From Luminiphilus sp. (lineage in GTDB: Bacteria > Pseudomonadota > Gammaproteobacteria > Pseudomonadales > Halieaceae), in NCBI GenBank assembly GCA_016778045.1, contig JADHQG010000002.1, positions 1 through 56,320 of the forward strand: a stretch of 56,320 nucleotides of DNA, in the 5' to 3' direction. A program made the translations under genes and the position numbers. Every line of letters begins with the position of its first letter. The stretch's first letter is position 1. Under the pieces are notes generated by a model. It was not told the origin of the DNA. It did not search any database and worked only from the letters and a program-made list of their open reading frames with translations. Positions 19,232 through 29,090 of this stretch are shown one piece after another.

Positions 19232-20740
19232 GTGATGTCTCTGTGGCTTTGCCTCCGTTTTGAGTTACTTCCGCTGGAAGCCCTGTTGCAACAACGGGGC
19301 TGTCGCCACGATATCGCGACTGTTATCGCCTCCCAGCGCAAGGTGCTGGTTTGTGACGATCAGACCAGCCTGGCCGGTGTACTGCCCGGGCAAAGCGTCA
19401 ACACAGCGCAGGCATTACTTTCTCATTGTGAACACCGCGTACTCGAACGCTCGCTGGAAACCGAGGACAGGTTACTGGAACAGCTCACCAGCTGGGCCTA
19501 CGGAATCTCACCGCACCTACAACGCTGGCGCGATAACGCTCTGATGATTGAAATTGGCAGCTGCCTGCAAGTGCATCACGGCCTTGAGGCATTACTCAAT
19601 CATGTCGACAACGAGATGCAGCTGCGTGGACTCACCGCCGCGCTCGGCGTTGCTGAAACCCGCAACGCTGCCTGGCTGCTGAGCTATACCGACCGCGATG
19701 ACGCCCGCCGACCCGAACAACCTCTTGTCATCCGGTTGGCACCACTCCCTCTGAATCTCATCGACGATGCATTTCCCAAAGCTGTCAAACGCCTCGAGAA
19801 AACGGGCATACGGCAATTTCGGCAATTGCTTGATATTCCTTTACCCGCGCTGGGTAAACGCTGCGGCGAGGCTTTTCTAGAGTGGCTCAATCAACTACAA
19901 GGCAATCGACAGGAGCCAGCTGTCACCTACCAACCGCCGGAGCGTTTTGAAGATACGCTGTGGTTCGGTTTTGATATTCAAAATCAACAGGAACTGCATC
20001 CCGCCATGCGGCGCTTGCTGGCACACTTCTGCCACTTTTTAACGAATACGCAGCTCACGAGTGGCGCCATCGAATGGCGCTACCTGATACCTCGACATTC
20101 ACCTCAAGCACCCCGTTCACAACCTCACTCCATATTGCAACGGCATGCGGCAGAAGCACCTCCGGGTATCTCCTTTAAAGTTTTTTCCGATACGGCACGG
20201 CACAATGCTGAGCTCTGGTTCGAGCTGTCGTGCCTGCAACTCGACAATCAATCTTTCCCTGAGGGCATTGAAGGACTCTCGCTGGTAGTAGAGCAGTTTC
20301 AGGAAGCCAGTAGCGCATCTGAAGACTTGTTTCATAGCGGGATTGATATAGCATCCCGCCACGAATTGGTCGATCGACTGCGAAGCAGGCTCGGCCTGCA
20401 GGCTGTCGGCTATCTGGACTGCCGCTACGAACACCTGCCGGAAGACGCGGTGGTCGAAACACACATCATGAGTGCTGAGCGCAACAGCGATGACAACCCG
20501 TTAGGACAAAGACCTTTTTGGTTATTACCCGCCCCCCAGCCTATCCATCAGGACGCAGAGCAGCTGTACTGGAATGGCCCGCTGCATGTGCAGTATGGCC
20601 CGGAGCGTATCGAAGATCAGTGGTGGAGTACGCCCGTTAGCCGGGACTACTACATTGCCTATACACCCCAAAAACAACCGGTTTGGATTTATCAGGATCG
20701 GCACAACCGTCGCTGGTATTTACACGGTCTCTTCGCCTAA
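19232..20740 (+). CDS. imuB: Y-family polymerase-like SOS protein ImuB
   Basis: ImuB, the non-catalytic Y-family polymerase relative that bridges the beta clamp, ImuA and DnaE2 in the mutasome. The 502-residue protein has the Y-family fold order but starts LWLCLRFELLPLEALLQ, without the catalytic aspartate found in active polymerases (IDMDAFFA), as is typical of ImuB. The palm and little-finger regions follow, and the C-terminus ends with the conserved YQDRHNRRWYLHGLFA. Start is GTG 19232 or ATG 19235; neither has a normal Shine-Dalgarno and both lie within about ten bases of the LexA box, so the leader must be very short. Confidence 0.9.
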   Translation: MMSLWLCLRFELLPLEALLQQRGCRHDIATVIASQRKVLVCDDQTSLAGVLPGQSVNTAQALLSHCEHRVLERSLETEDRLLEQLTSWAYGISPHLQRWRDNALMIEIGSCLQVHHGLEALLNHVDNEMQLRGLTAALGVAETRNAAWLLSYTDRDDARRPEQPLVIRLAPLPLNLIDDAFPKAVKRLEKTGIRQFRQLLDIPLPALGKRCGEAFLEWLNQLQGNRQEPAVTYQPPERFEDTLWFGFDIQNQQELHPAMRRLLAHFCHFLTNTQLTSGAIEWRYLIPRHSPQAPRSQPHSILQRHAAEAPPGISFKVFSDTARHNAELWFELSCLQLDNQSFPEGIEGLSLVVEQFQEASSASEDLFHSGIDIASRHELVDRLRSRLGLQAVGYLDCRYEHLPEDAVVETHIMSAERNSDDNPLGQRPFWLLPAPQPIHQDAEQLYWNGPLHVQYGPERIEDQWWSTPVSRDYYIAYTPQKQPVWIYQDRHNRRWYLHGLFA

Positions 20741-20830
20741 TCGTGTAATGCCCGAGCTGCGTCTCTTATCCTACTGTGGCCTGCGAAGTGGATCACGGGA
20801 TCGGGACCGGGTTAGCCACAGCATGCAGAC

Positions 20831-21394
20831 TCAGTGCGACTGCTTCGCGAGGGCCTCAGCCGGAGTATCCAACCAAATAAGATCGGTCATATCGAACCCC
20901 AGTTCGGCACCAGTCTCCAGAAATCGTGCCCTGAGCGTATCGCTGATCTGAGGGCTTCGCGCCAGGAACCATAAGTAGTCGCGGTTAAAGCCAGAGACAA
21001 AGGCGTAGTCGTAATCTTCCCCCAGCTCAAACACCACATAACTGCCATAAAACGGCCCAAAGAAAGACACTTTGAGGTGGGCGACATCCGGCGACTTTAC
21101 AAAGCGCGCAACGCCTTCTGCCTCGCGCCACTCCCCCTCTTCAGCATCAAAACCACGGTTCAATACCGAAATACTGCCGTCAGGATTGACGTCGTAAGTA
21201 GCCGTTACGTCAGTCAGACCCCGCTCAAAACTGTGGTCCAGCCGAGCAATCTCGTGCCAGGTTCCCAGATACCGACCTTGATCAAATGCCGTAACGGGCT
21301 CAATACCATCAGGCACACCGGTACAAGCCACCAGGCCGAAACAGAGGATACCCACCAGCGCATATCGGCTGCGGCTTACTCTACTCATCATCAT
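20831..21394 (-). CDS. blc: Outer-membrane lipocalin lipoprotein (Blc-like)
   Basis: Bacterial lipocalin binding lipids or fatty acids, anchored in the outer membrane. The 187-residue precursor has a type II signal with lipobox GLVAC, then the lipocalin GxW motif in YLGTWHEIARLDHSFERG and the YDYAFVSG and YLWFLAR strands of the Blc family. Three ATG codons in a row begin the frame; the first, 21394, has AAGGAG five bases upstream. It interrupts the imu cluster between imuB and dnaE2 on the opposite strand. Blc is stress-induced in E. coli; any shared control with the neighbouring SOS genes is speculative. Confidence 0.92.
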   Translation of the reverse strand: MMMSRVSRSRYALVGILCFGLVACTGVPDGIEPVTAFDQGRYLGTWHEIARLDHSFERGLTDVTATYDVNPDGSISVLNRGFDAEEGEWREAEGVARFVKSPDVAHLKVSFFGPFYGSYVVFELGEDYDYAFVSGFNRDYLWFLARSPQISDTLRARFLETGAELGFDMTDLIWLDTPAEALAKQSH

Positions 21395-21520
21395 CGCCTC
21401 TCCTTTTCAGATCGCACCTGCTGATCAACGACCGGTCCGTGGCTTTGGCCCGGCATCTTTAAAAACAGTCTACGCTATTTCATATCAAGGCTTTTCAGCA
21501 GGGTACGCATGTCGCTAGAA

Positions 21521-21540
21521 TACTGTTTATTTATACAGTA
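21521..21540. promoter_or_regulatory. LexA (SOS) box of dnaE2
   Basis: TACTGTTTATTTATACAGTA is a perfect LexA operator in its arms. A candidate -10, TAGAAT (21516-21521), abuts it, with TTTTCA 18 bases upstream as a weak -35. The box ends only six bases before the GTG start of dnaE2. Confidence 0.94.
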
Positions 21541-21546
21541 TTTGTT

Positions 21547-24500
21547 GTGTACGCAGAACTTCATTGCCTGAGCCATTACAGCTTTTTACGTGGCGCCTCA
21601 GCACCTGATGAATTGGTTGATCGGGCGACGCGCTGCGGCTATTGCGCTCTGGCTATTACCGATGAATGCTCTCTGGCAGGTGTGGTTAAAGCGCATGTCG
21701 CCGCCAAAGAGCGAGGCCTCAAGCTGATTGTTGGCAGTGAGTTTACGCTGACAGAAGGTATTCGACTGGTCGCATTGGCACCCAATCGAGAAGCCTATGG
21801 AGAACTATCGGGACTGATCAGTCGCGCGCGCCGCCGCCGCGGCAAAGGGGAATACATTGTTCATCTACGCGATGTCATCTTTCATCTCAAACGCTGCCTT
21901 GTCATCCTCTTACCGGATGACACCGACAACCAGATCGTTCATCTCCAGCAATTAGCACGGCGCTGCAAAGACCGTGTCTGGGTGGGTATCAGCAGGCTAC
22001 TGGGCAATGACGAATGGCGGCGCTTTAAACACCGTTACCACATAGCGCAAACACTCCAGATCCCCATGGTTGCCTGCGGCGAAGTACAAATGCACAGCGC
22101 CAAGCGTAAGGCACTACACGATGTGCTAACCGCCATTCGACTCCAGACTCCAGTGCAACAACTGGGTCACCGGCGACTGATCAACAGCCAGCAACACTTG
22201 CGTGCGCTGGACACGCTGCAGTCGCTGTACCCCGAGACACTCATTGCAGAAACACGGCTCATCGCAGATCGCTGCCAATTCAGCCTGGATGAGTTGCGCT
22301 ATGAATATCCGGAAGAAGTTGTTCCGGCCAACCACTCTGCTAACAGCTACCTCCGCCAGGAAGTGGCTGCCGGCGCCAAACTACGTTGGCCAACAGGCAT
22401 ACCGGGAGCCGTGCAGACGCGGATCCATCAGGAACTGGATCTGATCACAGAGCTTGCCTACGAATACTATTTTCTCACCGTTTACGACATCGTCCGGTTC
22501 GCTAAATCACGTCATATCCTGTGTCAGGGCCGAGGCTCTGCCGCTAACTCTGTCGTCTGCTATTGCCTACATATCACTGAAGTCTCTCCCGAGCAGGTCT
22601 CGCTCTTATTCGAGCGATTCATCTCCCGCGAAAGGGGCGAACCGCCCGATATTGATGTGGATTTTGAGCACGAGCGGCGCGAAGAGGTCATCCAATATAT
22701 CTACAAAAAATACACCCGCCGCCGGGCCGCACTGGCTGCGACTGTCATCACTTATCGATCACGTAGCGCTGTGCGCGACGTTGGTAAAGCCATGGGGTTT
22801 GATGCCAGCTTCATAGACGAGCTGGCCAGCTCTCTGGCGTGGTGGAACCGGGAGCGGGAATTGACCAGTCGCTTCCAACAACAGGGCGTCGCGCGTTCGG
22901 AGCAAATTGCTGAGCACTTCATGGCCAGAGTGCAGGAAATATTGGGTTTCCCACGCCATCTCTCGCAGCATGTCGGCGGGTTCGTGATCAGCCGGGGGCC
23001 GATTTCAAATCTGGTGCCAGTTGAAAACGCCAGCATGCCAGACCGCACCGTTATTCAATGGGATAAGGAAGATATCGAGGCTCTAGGCTTGCTCAAGGTC
23101 GATATTCTGGCTCTCGGTATGTTGTCAGCCATTCGCAAAACACTGCAAATGATTCACCGGCAACACCCTGACATCCAGTGGATACAGGATATTCCACGGG
23201 AAGATGCGGCGACCTACCGGATGCTGCAAAAAGCCGACTCTTTAGGCGTCTTTCAAATCGAATCCCGGGCGCAGATGTCCATGCTGCCAAGGCTGAAACC
23301 GGCCTGCTTTTATGACCTGGTCATCGAAATCGCCATTGTGCGACCCGGACCGATTCAGGGCGACATGGTTCACCCTTACTTACGGCGCAAAGCGGGACTG
23401 GAGGCAATCAGCTACCCCAACAAGGACATTGAGTCAGTACTGTCGCGAACGCTGGGGGTCCCTATTTTTCAAGAGCAGGTCATCCGTCTGGCCATGGTCG
23501 CGGCAGGATTCACCGGCGGAGAAGCCGATGCCCTGAGGCGTGCCATTAGCAATTGGGGCAAAAACAGCAAGCTGCTCACCTTCGAGCACAAGCTCAAGCA
23601 AGGCATGATTCACAAGGGTTACACCGCTGATTTTGCAGACCGGCTGTTCAATCAGATCAAGGGATTCGGTGGTTACGGTTTCCCAGAATCACACTCGGCG
23701 AGCTTTGCGCTACTTGCCTACGTTTCTGCCTGGCTAAAGTGCCATCACCCCGCCGCTTTCTATGTCGGACTGCTCAACAGTCAGCCCATGGGCTTTTATT
23801 CGCCGTCGCAGCTGATACAGGACGCACGGCGACACAATATTATGGTCTTCCCCGTCGATGTGAATCACAGCAGCTGGGATCATCAACTGATGCCGTCAGC
23901 AAATAATCAGCAGCCCCCCATCAGGCTGGGGTTGCGGTTGATAAAAGGTCTTAGTGAGGCAGCGGGCAAACGCATTCATGCGGCTCGCGTAGCACGCGCA
24001 TTCAGCGACGTTGCGGATTTGCGCCAACGCGCCTCTTTGGATCGTGGCGACATGGAAGCACTCGCCGCCGCGGATGCACTCTTGAGTCTCAGTGGCAACC
24101 GATACCAATCCCACTGGCAGACCATGGCGCTGGAAGAGCACCGGCCTCTGCTACCGGCTGATGACGCATTGCGCCACTCTGATCGCGACGGCGTCACCAT
24201 AACTGCCCCAGCCTTGGGTGAGGAAGTCGTTGCCGATTACCAGAGTACCGGTCTCACTCTTCGGGCGCATCCATTGGCACTTTTGCGCCATCAATACCCA
24301 TTCAATCGGTGTAAACGACAGATCGAACTCGAATCACTGGGTCATCGTCGCTTTGTACGCGTGGCGGGGTTGGTTACCTGCCGGCAACGCCCGGGCACGG
24401 CTTCAGGCGTAGTTTTTCTGACGCTCGAAGATGAAACCGGCAACATCAATGTCATCGTGTGGCCTGCCGTACAGGAGCGTTGCCGACAGAGCTTAATGAC

Positions 24501-24630
24501 AGCTCAAATGCTGCTCGTTAAGGGCACAGTGGAATGCCGAGAAGGCGTGGTGCATGTCATCGCCGGCACGCTTGAAGATTGCAGTGCTCACTTGCAGATG
24601 CTGACCGTCAAATCCCGCGACTTTCATTAA
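21547..24630 (+). CDS. dnaE2: Error-prone DNA polymerase DnaE2 (ImuC)
   Basis: Alpha-type C-family polymerase of the SOS mutasome, performing error-prone synthesis across damaged templates. The 1027-residue protein opens with the PHP domain (ELHCLSHYSFLRGAS), contains the catalytic aspartates in PPDIDVDFEHERRE, the GGFVISRGPI block, the fingers region, and a C-terminal OB fold. Length is normal for DnaE2 and shorter than replicative DnaE. GTG 21547 fits the family N-terminus exactly but has no Shine-Dalgarno and lies six bases after the LexA box, so translation probably begins on a very short leader. Confidence 0.95.
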   Translation: MYAELHCLSHYSFLRGASAPDELVDRATRCGYCALAITDECSLAGVVKAHVAAKERGLKLIVGSEFTLTEGIRLVALAPNREAYGELSGLISRARRRRGKGEYIVHLRDVIFHLKRCLVILLPDDTDNQIVHLQQLARRCKDRVWVGISRLLGNDEWRRFKHRYHIAQTLQIPMVACGEVQMHSAKRKALHDVLTAIRLQTPVQQLGHRRLINSQQHLRALDTLQSLYPETLIAETRLIADRCQFSLDELRYEYPEEVVPANHSANSYLRQEVAAGAKLRWPTGIPGAVQTRIHQELDLITELAYEYYFLTVYDIVRFAKSRHILCQGRGSAANSVVCYCLHITEVSPEQVSLLFERFISRERGEPPDIDVDFEHERREEVIQYIYKKYTRRRAALAATVITYRSRSAVRDVGKAMGFDASFIDELASSLAWWNRERELTSRFQQQGVARSEQIAEHFMARVQEILGFPRHLSQHVGGFVISRGPISNLVPVENASMPDRTVIQWDKEDIEALGLLKVDILALGMLSAIRKTLQMIHRQHPDIQWIQDIPREDAATYRMLQKADSLGVFQIESRAQMSMLPRLKPACFYDLVIEIAIVRPGPIQGDMVHPYLRRKAGLEAISYPNKDIESVLSRTLGVPIFQEQVIRLAMVAAGFTGGEADALRRAISNWGKNSKLLTFEHKLKQGMIHKGYTADFADRLFNQIKGFGGYGFPESHSASFALLAYVSAWLKCHHPAAFYVGLLNSQPMGFYSPSQLIQDARRHNIMVFPVDVNHSSWDHQLMPSANNQQPPIRLGLRLIKGLSEAAGKRIHAARVARAFSDVADLRQRASLDRGDMEALAAADALLSLSGNRYQSHWQTMALEEHRPLLPADDALRHSDRDGVTITAPALGEEVVADYQSTGLTLRAHPLALLRHQYPFNRCKRQIELESLGHRRFVRVAGLVTCRQRPGTASGVVFLTLEDETGNINVIVWPAVQERCRQSLMTAQMLLVKGTVECREGVVHVIAGTLEDCSAHLQMLTVKSRDFH

Positions 24631-24749
24631 AAAATGGCCATTAAAAATCGCGGCGGTTACCGAAACTCCGACTGGGTACTGGGCGGTCGTTGACTGAGCT
24701 TTAGGCGCTGTGGGCAGGCTGTTCATGAGCACCCCAAGGGCGGAGTGCA

Positions 24750-24947
24750 TTACTCGACGTCGGATCGCACCTCGGCCTCTAGCCAACCACCCGCATCCTC
24801 GCGCAGTCGAAACTCAATGGGTCGGCAGCACACCTGGCAATCCTCTATGTAGTCTACACCCACATCCTCGGGGTTGAGCAACACCTCTATGGACTCACCG
24901 CAATACGGGCAGTAGATGCTGCTCTGCTGCAAACCGGGCCCGCTCAT
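24750..24947 (-). CDS. CPXCG-motif cysteine-rich protein
   Basis: Small protein of 65 residues with two cysteine pairs, CPYCGE near residue 13 and CQVCCRP near 38, probably forming one zinc site. It belongs to the CPXCG-motif cysteine-rich family of unknown function, usually 60-70 residues. It starts ten bases after the stop of the upstream monooxygenase gene with no clear Shine-Dalgarno, so it is likely expressed by translational coupling from that transcript. Confidence 0.8.
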   Translation of the reverse strand: MSGPGLQQSSIYCPYCGESIEVLLNPEDVGVDYIEDCQVCCRPIEFRLREDAGGWLEAEVRSDVE

Positions 24948-24956
24948 CTTCGGGGG

Positions 24957-26495
24957 CTAGCTCGCCTCCTGGAGCACGGCCGCTTCCGCCACCACACCGG
25001 CACGCTCAAAGACCAATTCGGCGTCCTGAATCGGATCGTCGCGGAACATCTTGCGATCTTTGCGGTAGTTCTGGGGATTCATCCACGGCATCTGGTCACC
25101 CTGCTTTGGAAACCGGTGCATGACACGTTGCATATAACCGGCCGAAAAATCGTCGATCCAGAAGCGCTGGGTCATTGAAGCGGCTAGCTCATCGGCGATA
25201 CGGGGCGTTGCCGTGGTCACGCCCGCAGTGCGCATGTGATTGAGCAAGCGACACACCCAGGTGGCAATGAGATCGGCCCGCAGTGTCCAAGACGCATTGA
25301 TATAGCCAAAGGTATGCACCATGTTGGGGATGTTTGAGCACATCATGCCCTTATAGGTCCACTCATTGGCAAAATCGATGGCTTGACCGTCGAGCGTGAA
25401 GTCAGCCCCGCCCAAGACCAGCAACTCAAGCCCCGTCGCACAGACAATAACATCGGCGTCGAGATGATCGCCCGAGGCCAGTTGCACGCCATCCTCCGTG
25501 ATTTTCTCGATCTGGTCCGTCACGACCGAGGCCTTGCCTGATTGAATTGCACGAAACAGGTCATCGTCCGGCACCAGGCATAGGCGCTGATCCCAGGGGT
25601 TATAGCGGGGGGTAAAGTGCTTCTCGACATCAACCATCTCGCCGATCTCTTCGCGCACCTTTTTGAGCAGTGATCGTTTCACCACGCCGGGCGCAACTCT
25701 CGTGAGCTTGTACATCCACTGTTGCCAAACGGTATTGCGCCATCGCACCAGGTCGTACGCCAGCTTGGGAGGCAGTATGCGACGCAGCCAGTTGGCCAGA
25801 GCATCGATCGATGGCCGCGAAATGACATAGGTTGGAGAGCGCTGCAACATCGTGACGTGTGACGCCTGCCGCGACATATTCGGTACCAGCGTCATGGCGG
25901 TCGCACCCGAACCAATGACCACAACTTTTTTGCCTGCATGGTCTAGGTTATCCGGCCAGAACTGGGGGTGAATCCACTCACCCTTAAAGGAGCGCTTGCC
26001 GGCAAAATCGGGCTCGTAACCTTGGTCGTAGCTGTAATAGCCCGCGCACATCATGAGCAGGCCGCAGCGATAACGCCTGACACCCTCTGGCGTTTCCACC
26101 GTTAGCTGCCACTGACCTCGTTCGCTGATCCAGTCCGCTGCGATGAGTTTTTGACTAAAACGAATACGTTCGCGAATACGGTGCTCGTCCGCAGTTTCGT
26201 TAACGTAGCTCAGAATTGATGGGCCGTCGGCGATGCTTTTCTCGGCTTCCCAGGGCTTGAAGTCATAGCCAAGCGTTTGCATATCACTGTCGGAACGGAT
26301 ACCGGGGTAGCGAAACAGATCCCAAGTGCCTCCGATCGCCTCGCGCCGCTCCAGCAATATAAAGTCGCGGTCAGGGCAATCACGCTGCAGCCTCACCGCT
26401 GTACCGATCCCGGACAAACCGGCGCCGATAATGATGACGTCGAACGCCTCGGCGTCGATCTCTTGCACTGGAGGTATATCAACCGTTGAATTCAT
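24957..26495 (-). CDS. Flavin-containing Baeyer-Villiger-type monooxygenase
   Basis: FAD/NADPH-dependent monooxygenase inserting oxygen into ketones or hydroxylating other substrates. The 512-residue protein has the FAD Rossmann motif GAGLSGIGTA near residue 27, the Baeyer-Villiger fingerprint FKGEWIHPQFWP (FxGxxxHxxxWP), the NADPH Rossmann motif GSGATA directly after it, and CATGLEL in the late part. ATG 26495 is chosen over 26531 because AAGGAAGG stands just upstream. Family members in marine bacteria often act on cyclic ketones, steroids or alkanones; the substrate here is unknown. It is followed by the CPXCG gene. Confidence 0.9.
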   Translation of the reverse strand: MNSTVDIPPVQEIDAEAFDVIIIGAGLSGIGTAVRLQRDCPDRDFILLERREAIGGTWDLFRYPGIRSDSDMQTLGYDFKPWEAEKSIADGPSILSYVNETADEHRIRERIRFSQKLIAADWISERGQWQLTVETPEGVRRYRCGLLMMCAGYYSYDQGYEPDFAGKRSFKGEWIHPQFWPDNLDHAGKKVVVIGSGATAMTLVPNMSRQASHVTMLQRSPTYVISRPSIDALANWLRRILPPKLAYDLVRWRNTVWQQWMYKLTRVAPGVVKRSLLKKVREEIGEMVDVEKHFTPRYNPWDQRLCLVPDDDLFRAIQSGKASVVTDQIEKITEDGVQLASGDHLDADVIVCATGLELLVLGGADFTLDGQAIDFANEWTYKGMMCSNIPNMVHTFGYINASWTLRADLIATWVCRLLNHMRTAGVTTATPRIADELAASMTQRFWIDDFSAGYMQRVMHRFPKQGDQMPWMNPQNYRKDRKMFRDDPIQDAELVFERAGVVAEAAVLQEAS

Positions 26496-26517
26496 AGATC
26501 CTTCCTTGCCGGGCTTC

Positions 26518-26549
26518 GCCGGGCACTGCATAGGCCGGGCACTGCATAG
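26518..26549. repeat. Tandem 16-bp duplication upstream of the monooxygenase gene
   Basis: GCCGGGCACTGCATAG occurs twice head to tail, in the 5' region 23-55 bp upstream of the monooxygenase start. It looks like a recent slippage duplication; no regulatory role can be assigned. Confidence 0.75.
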
Positions 26550-26703
26550 GCTGCACCCGTGTCGCCGTGGGCAGGTCCGCTCATCAACGCATTATTGAAC
26601 GCCCACTCGAGTACCGCTTCACTTTACACCGTTTTTGCCCGCCCAGTAGGGCAGCCCTTAAAACGCCAGTCAGCAACGCTTGAAGGGTGGCGCCGCGCGC
26701 TCG

Positions 26704-27924
26704 CTATTGGTGCTGACGCCCCTTCGTCGCAGCAATGCGCAGACGAAGCGCGTTCAGCTTAATGAATCCCTCAGCATCCGCTTGGTCGTAGGCGCCACCA
26801 TCGGCCTCAAACGTCGCAATGTTCTCATCAAACAGAGAATCTTGTGAGCGCCGACCAGTGACCGTCACATTGCCCTTATAGAGAGACACCCGCACTTCTC
26901 CGTTTACGACAGATTGCGTTTGATCGATGGCTGCCTGTAGCGCATGACGTTCGGGGGACCACCAGTAGCCGTTATAGATGAGCTTTGCGTAACGAGGCAT
27001 CAGCTCGTCTTTGAGGTGGGCCACCTCCCTGTCGAGCGTGATGGATTCAATCGCGCGGTGGGCACGCAGCAGGATGCTACCCCCCGGGGTTTCATAGCAC
27101 CCGCGAGACTTCATCCCCACATAGCGGTTCTCAACAATATCGGCACGACCTATACCATTGGCCCCACCCCGCTCATTCAGCTTTGCCAACACTTGCGCGG
27201 CAGAGAGCGTTTCACCGTCTATCGCCACGACATCACCACGCTCGAAAGTCAGTGTCAGCTCTTCTGGCTCATCAGGTGCCGCTTCAGGGCTCACTGTCCA
27301 GCGCCACATATCTTCCTCGGGTGGAATCCAAGGGTCCTCCAGCACATCACCTTCATAGGAAATGTGCAGCAAATTGGCGTCCATGGAGTAGGGAGACTTT
27401 TTCTGCGCCTTGGCAAAATCGACCGGGATATTGTGCTGCTCGCAATAGGCCATCAGCGCCTCACGGGAATTCAGATCCCACTCACGCCACGGTGCAATCA
27501 CCTGAATGCCCGGTTTCAGCGCGTAGGCGCCTAGCTCAAACCGCACCTGATCATTGCCCTTCCCCGTTGCGCCATGCGCAATGGCATCTGCGCCAGTCTC
27601 GTTGGCAATTTCAACGAGGCGCTGCGCAATCAGCGGACGGGCAATCGAGGTGCCCAGAAGGTATTCACCCTCGTAGACCGTGTTGGCGCGAAACATCGGG
27701 AATACAAAGTCTCGTACGAAGGGCTCGCGAAGGTCCTCGATATAGATCTCCTCCACGCCCAAAGCCTGTGCTTTGGCCCGCGCGGGTTCCACCTCTTCAC
27801 CCTGACCAATATCAGCAGTAAAGGTCACTACTTCGCACTGATAGGACTCTTGTAACCAGCGCACGATGACCGAGGTATCCAGACCTCCCGAGTACGCCAG
27901 CACGACCTTATTTGCCGTCGCCAT
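26704..27924 (-). CDS. argG: Argininosuccinate synthase
   Basis: Cytoplasmic enzyme joining citrulline and aspartate with ATP to form argininosuccinate in arginine biosynthesis. The 406-residue product has the ATP PP-loop in [11 protein letters not shown], the IARPLIA and [13 protein letters not shown] blocks and the [13 protein letters not shown] motif. The track start at 28074 adds 50 unrelated residues reaching across the promoter region; ATG 27924 begins [14 protein letters not shown] as usual for the family. It diverges from pyrC over about 130 bp. Confidence 0.96.
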   Translation of the reverse strand: MATANKVVLAYSGGLDTSVIVRWLQESYQCEVVTFTADIGQGEEVEPARAKAQALGVEEIYIEDLREPFVRDFVFPMFRANTVYEGEYLLGTSIARPLIAQRLVEIANETGADAIAHGATGKGNDQVRFELGAYALKPGIQVIAPWREWDLNSREALMAYCEQHNIPVDFAKAQKKSPYSMDANLLHISYEGDVLEDPWIPPEEDMWRWTVSPEAAPDEPEELTLTFERGDVVAIDGETLSAAQVLAKLNERGGANGIGRADIVENRYVGMKSRGCYETPGGSILLRAHRAIESITLDREVAHLKDELMPRYAKLIYNGYWWSPERHALQAAIDQTQSVVNGEVRVSLYKGNVTVTGRRSQDSLFDENIATFEADGGAYDQADAEGFIKLNALRLRIAATKGRQHQ

Positions 27925-28052
27925 AACATTGCCTAGAAAAAAGGGTTGCGTAGTGTACGTCTGCGCGTGGCTCTGCGCCACATAGCCACCCTCCGGGGCC
28001 GCCAACAACTCACCTCTGCTACACTGCGCATACCTGCAAGGTGACCACGACC

Positions 28053-29090
28053 ATGACCTCGTTTGAGCTGACATTGCCGGATGACTGGCACATCCATCTG
28101 CGGGACGAGGCGGCGCTGGCCACTACCGTGCCCGACATCGCCCGTTGGGCTGGGCGCGCCATCGTGATGCCGAACCTGACGCCACCCGTTGCCACGACCA
28201 GCGACGCCTTGAGCTATCGCGACCGTATTCTGCAGCACGTTCCCACCGATACTGGTTTCGAACCGTTGATGACGCTCTATCTGACGGACAATACAACCGA
28301 GGCGATGGTGGCTGAAGCGGCGGACTGCCCACATGTCCACGGTATCAAGCTGTATCCAGCGGGTGCCACCACCAATTCGGACGCAGGTGTCACAGCCCTG
28401 CAGTCGCTATACCCCGTTTTCGACGCCATGCAGCGCCATGATTTACCGCTACTTATCCATGGCGAAGTCACCGATGACCACGTGGACATTTTCGACCGCG
28501 AGAAAGCGTTCATTGACTCGGCTCTCGAGCCAATTGTCGAGGCATTTCCGGCGTTGCGGGTCGTGTTTGAACACATTACCACCGCTGATGCGGTTGAGTT
28601 TGTGCGGGCGGCCGGCGATCAGGTCGCGGCGACCGTCACCGCTCACCACCTGCTGTACAACCGCAATGACTTATTAGTGGGCGGGATTAAACCTCACCTT
28701 TTCTGCTTACCCGTACTGAAACGGGACCGGCACCAATTGGCGCTGAGGCAGGCGGTCACTTCGGGCCACCCACGGTTTTTTCTGGGCACAGATTCGGCAC
28801 CTCACGCCCGAGGCGACAAGGAATCGAGCTGTGGTTGCGCCGGCTGTTACACGGCCCATGCCGCGCTGGCACTTTATGCCGAAGTCTTTGATGAAGAAAA
28901 TGCGCTTGACCAACTGGAGCGCTTTGCGAGTGTTAATGGCCCGGACTTTTACCGGCTTCCGCGCAACACGCGCTCAGTCAGACTGACCAAGCGCGCGGTA
29001 TCCGTGCCCGACACGCTGCCGCTTGGCGATGGCACCCTGGTGCCGATCCGCGCCGGCGAACAAGTCGCCTGGACAGTCGAGCCCCTGTGA
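28053..29090 (+). CDS. pyrC: Dihydroorotase (PyrC)
   Basis: Zinc amidohydrolase closing carbamoyl-aspartate to dihydroorotate in pyrimidine synthesis. The 345-residue protein has the metal motif DWHIHLRD near the N-terminus, the [10 protein letters not shown] block (the carbamylated lysine lies in IKLYPAG), VFEHITT and GTDSAPH, all as in the class II PyrC of E. coli. GTG 28041 is the track start; ATG 28053 is favoured since AAGG lies about nine bases ahead. The stop overlaps the start of rnt, so the two are coupled. Confidence 0.95.
   Translation: MTSFELTLPDDWHIHLRDEAALATTVPDIARWAGRAIVMPNLTPPVATTSDALSYRDRILQHVPTDTGFEPLMTLYLTDNTTEAMVAEAADCPHVHGIKLYPAGATTNSDAGVTALQSLYPVFDAMQRHDLPLLIHGEVTDDHVDIFDREKAFIDSALEPIVEAFPALRVVFEHITTADAVEFVRAAGDQVAATVTAHHLLYNRNDLLVGGIKPHLFCLPVLKRDRHQLALRQAVTSGHPRFFLGTDSAPHARGDKESSCGCAGCYTAHAALALYAEVFDEENALDQLERFASVNGPDFYRLPRNTRSVRLTKRAVSVPDTLPLGDGTLVPIRAGEQVAWTVEPL

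Noticed and set aside
27183-27821. 212-aa plus-strand ORF
   Set aside because: Antisense to argG, which is certain from its motifs.
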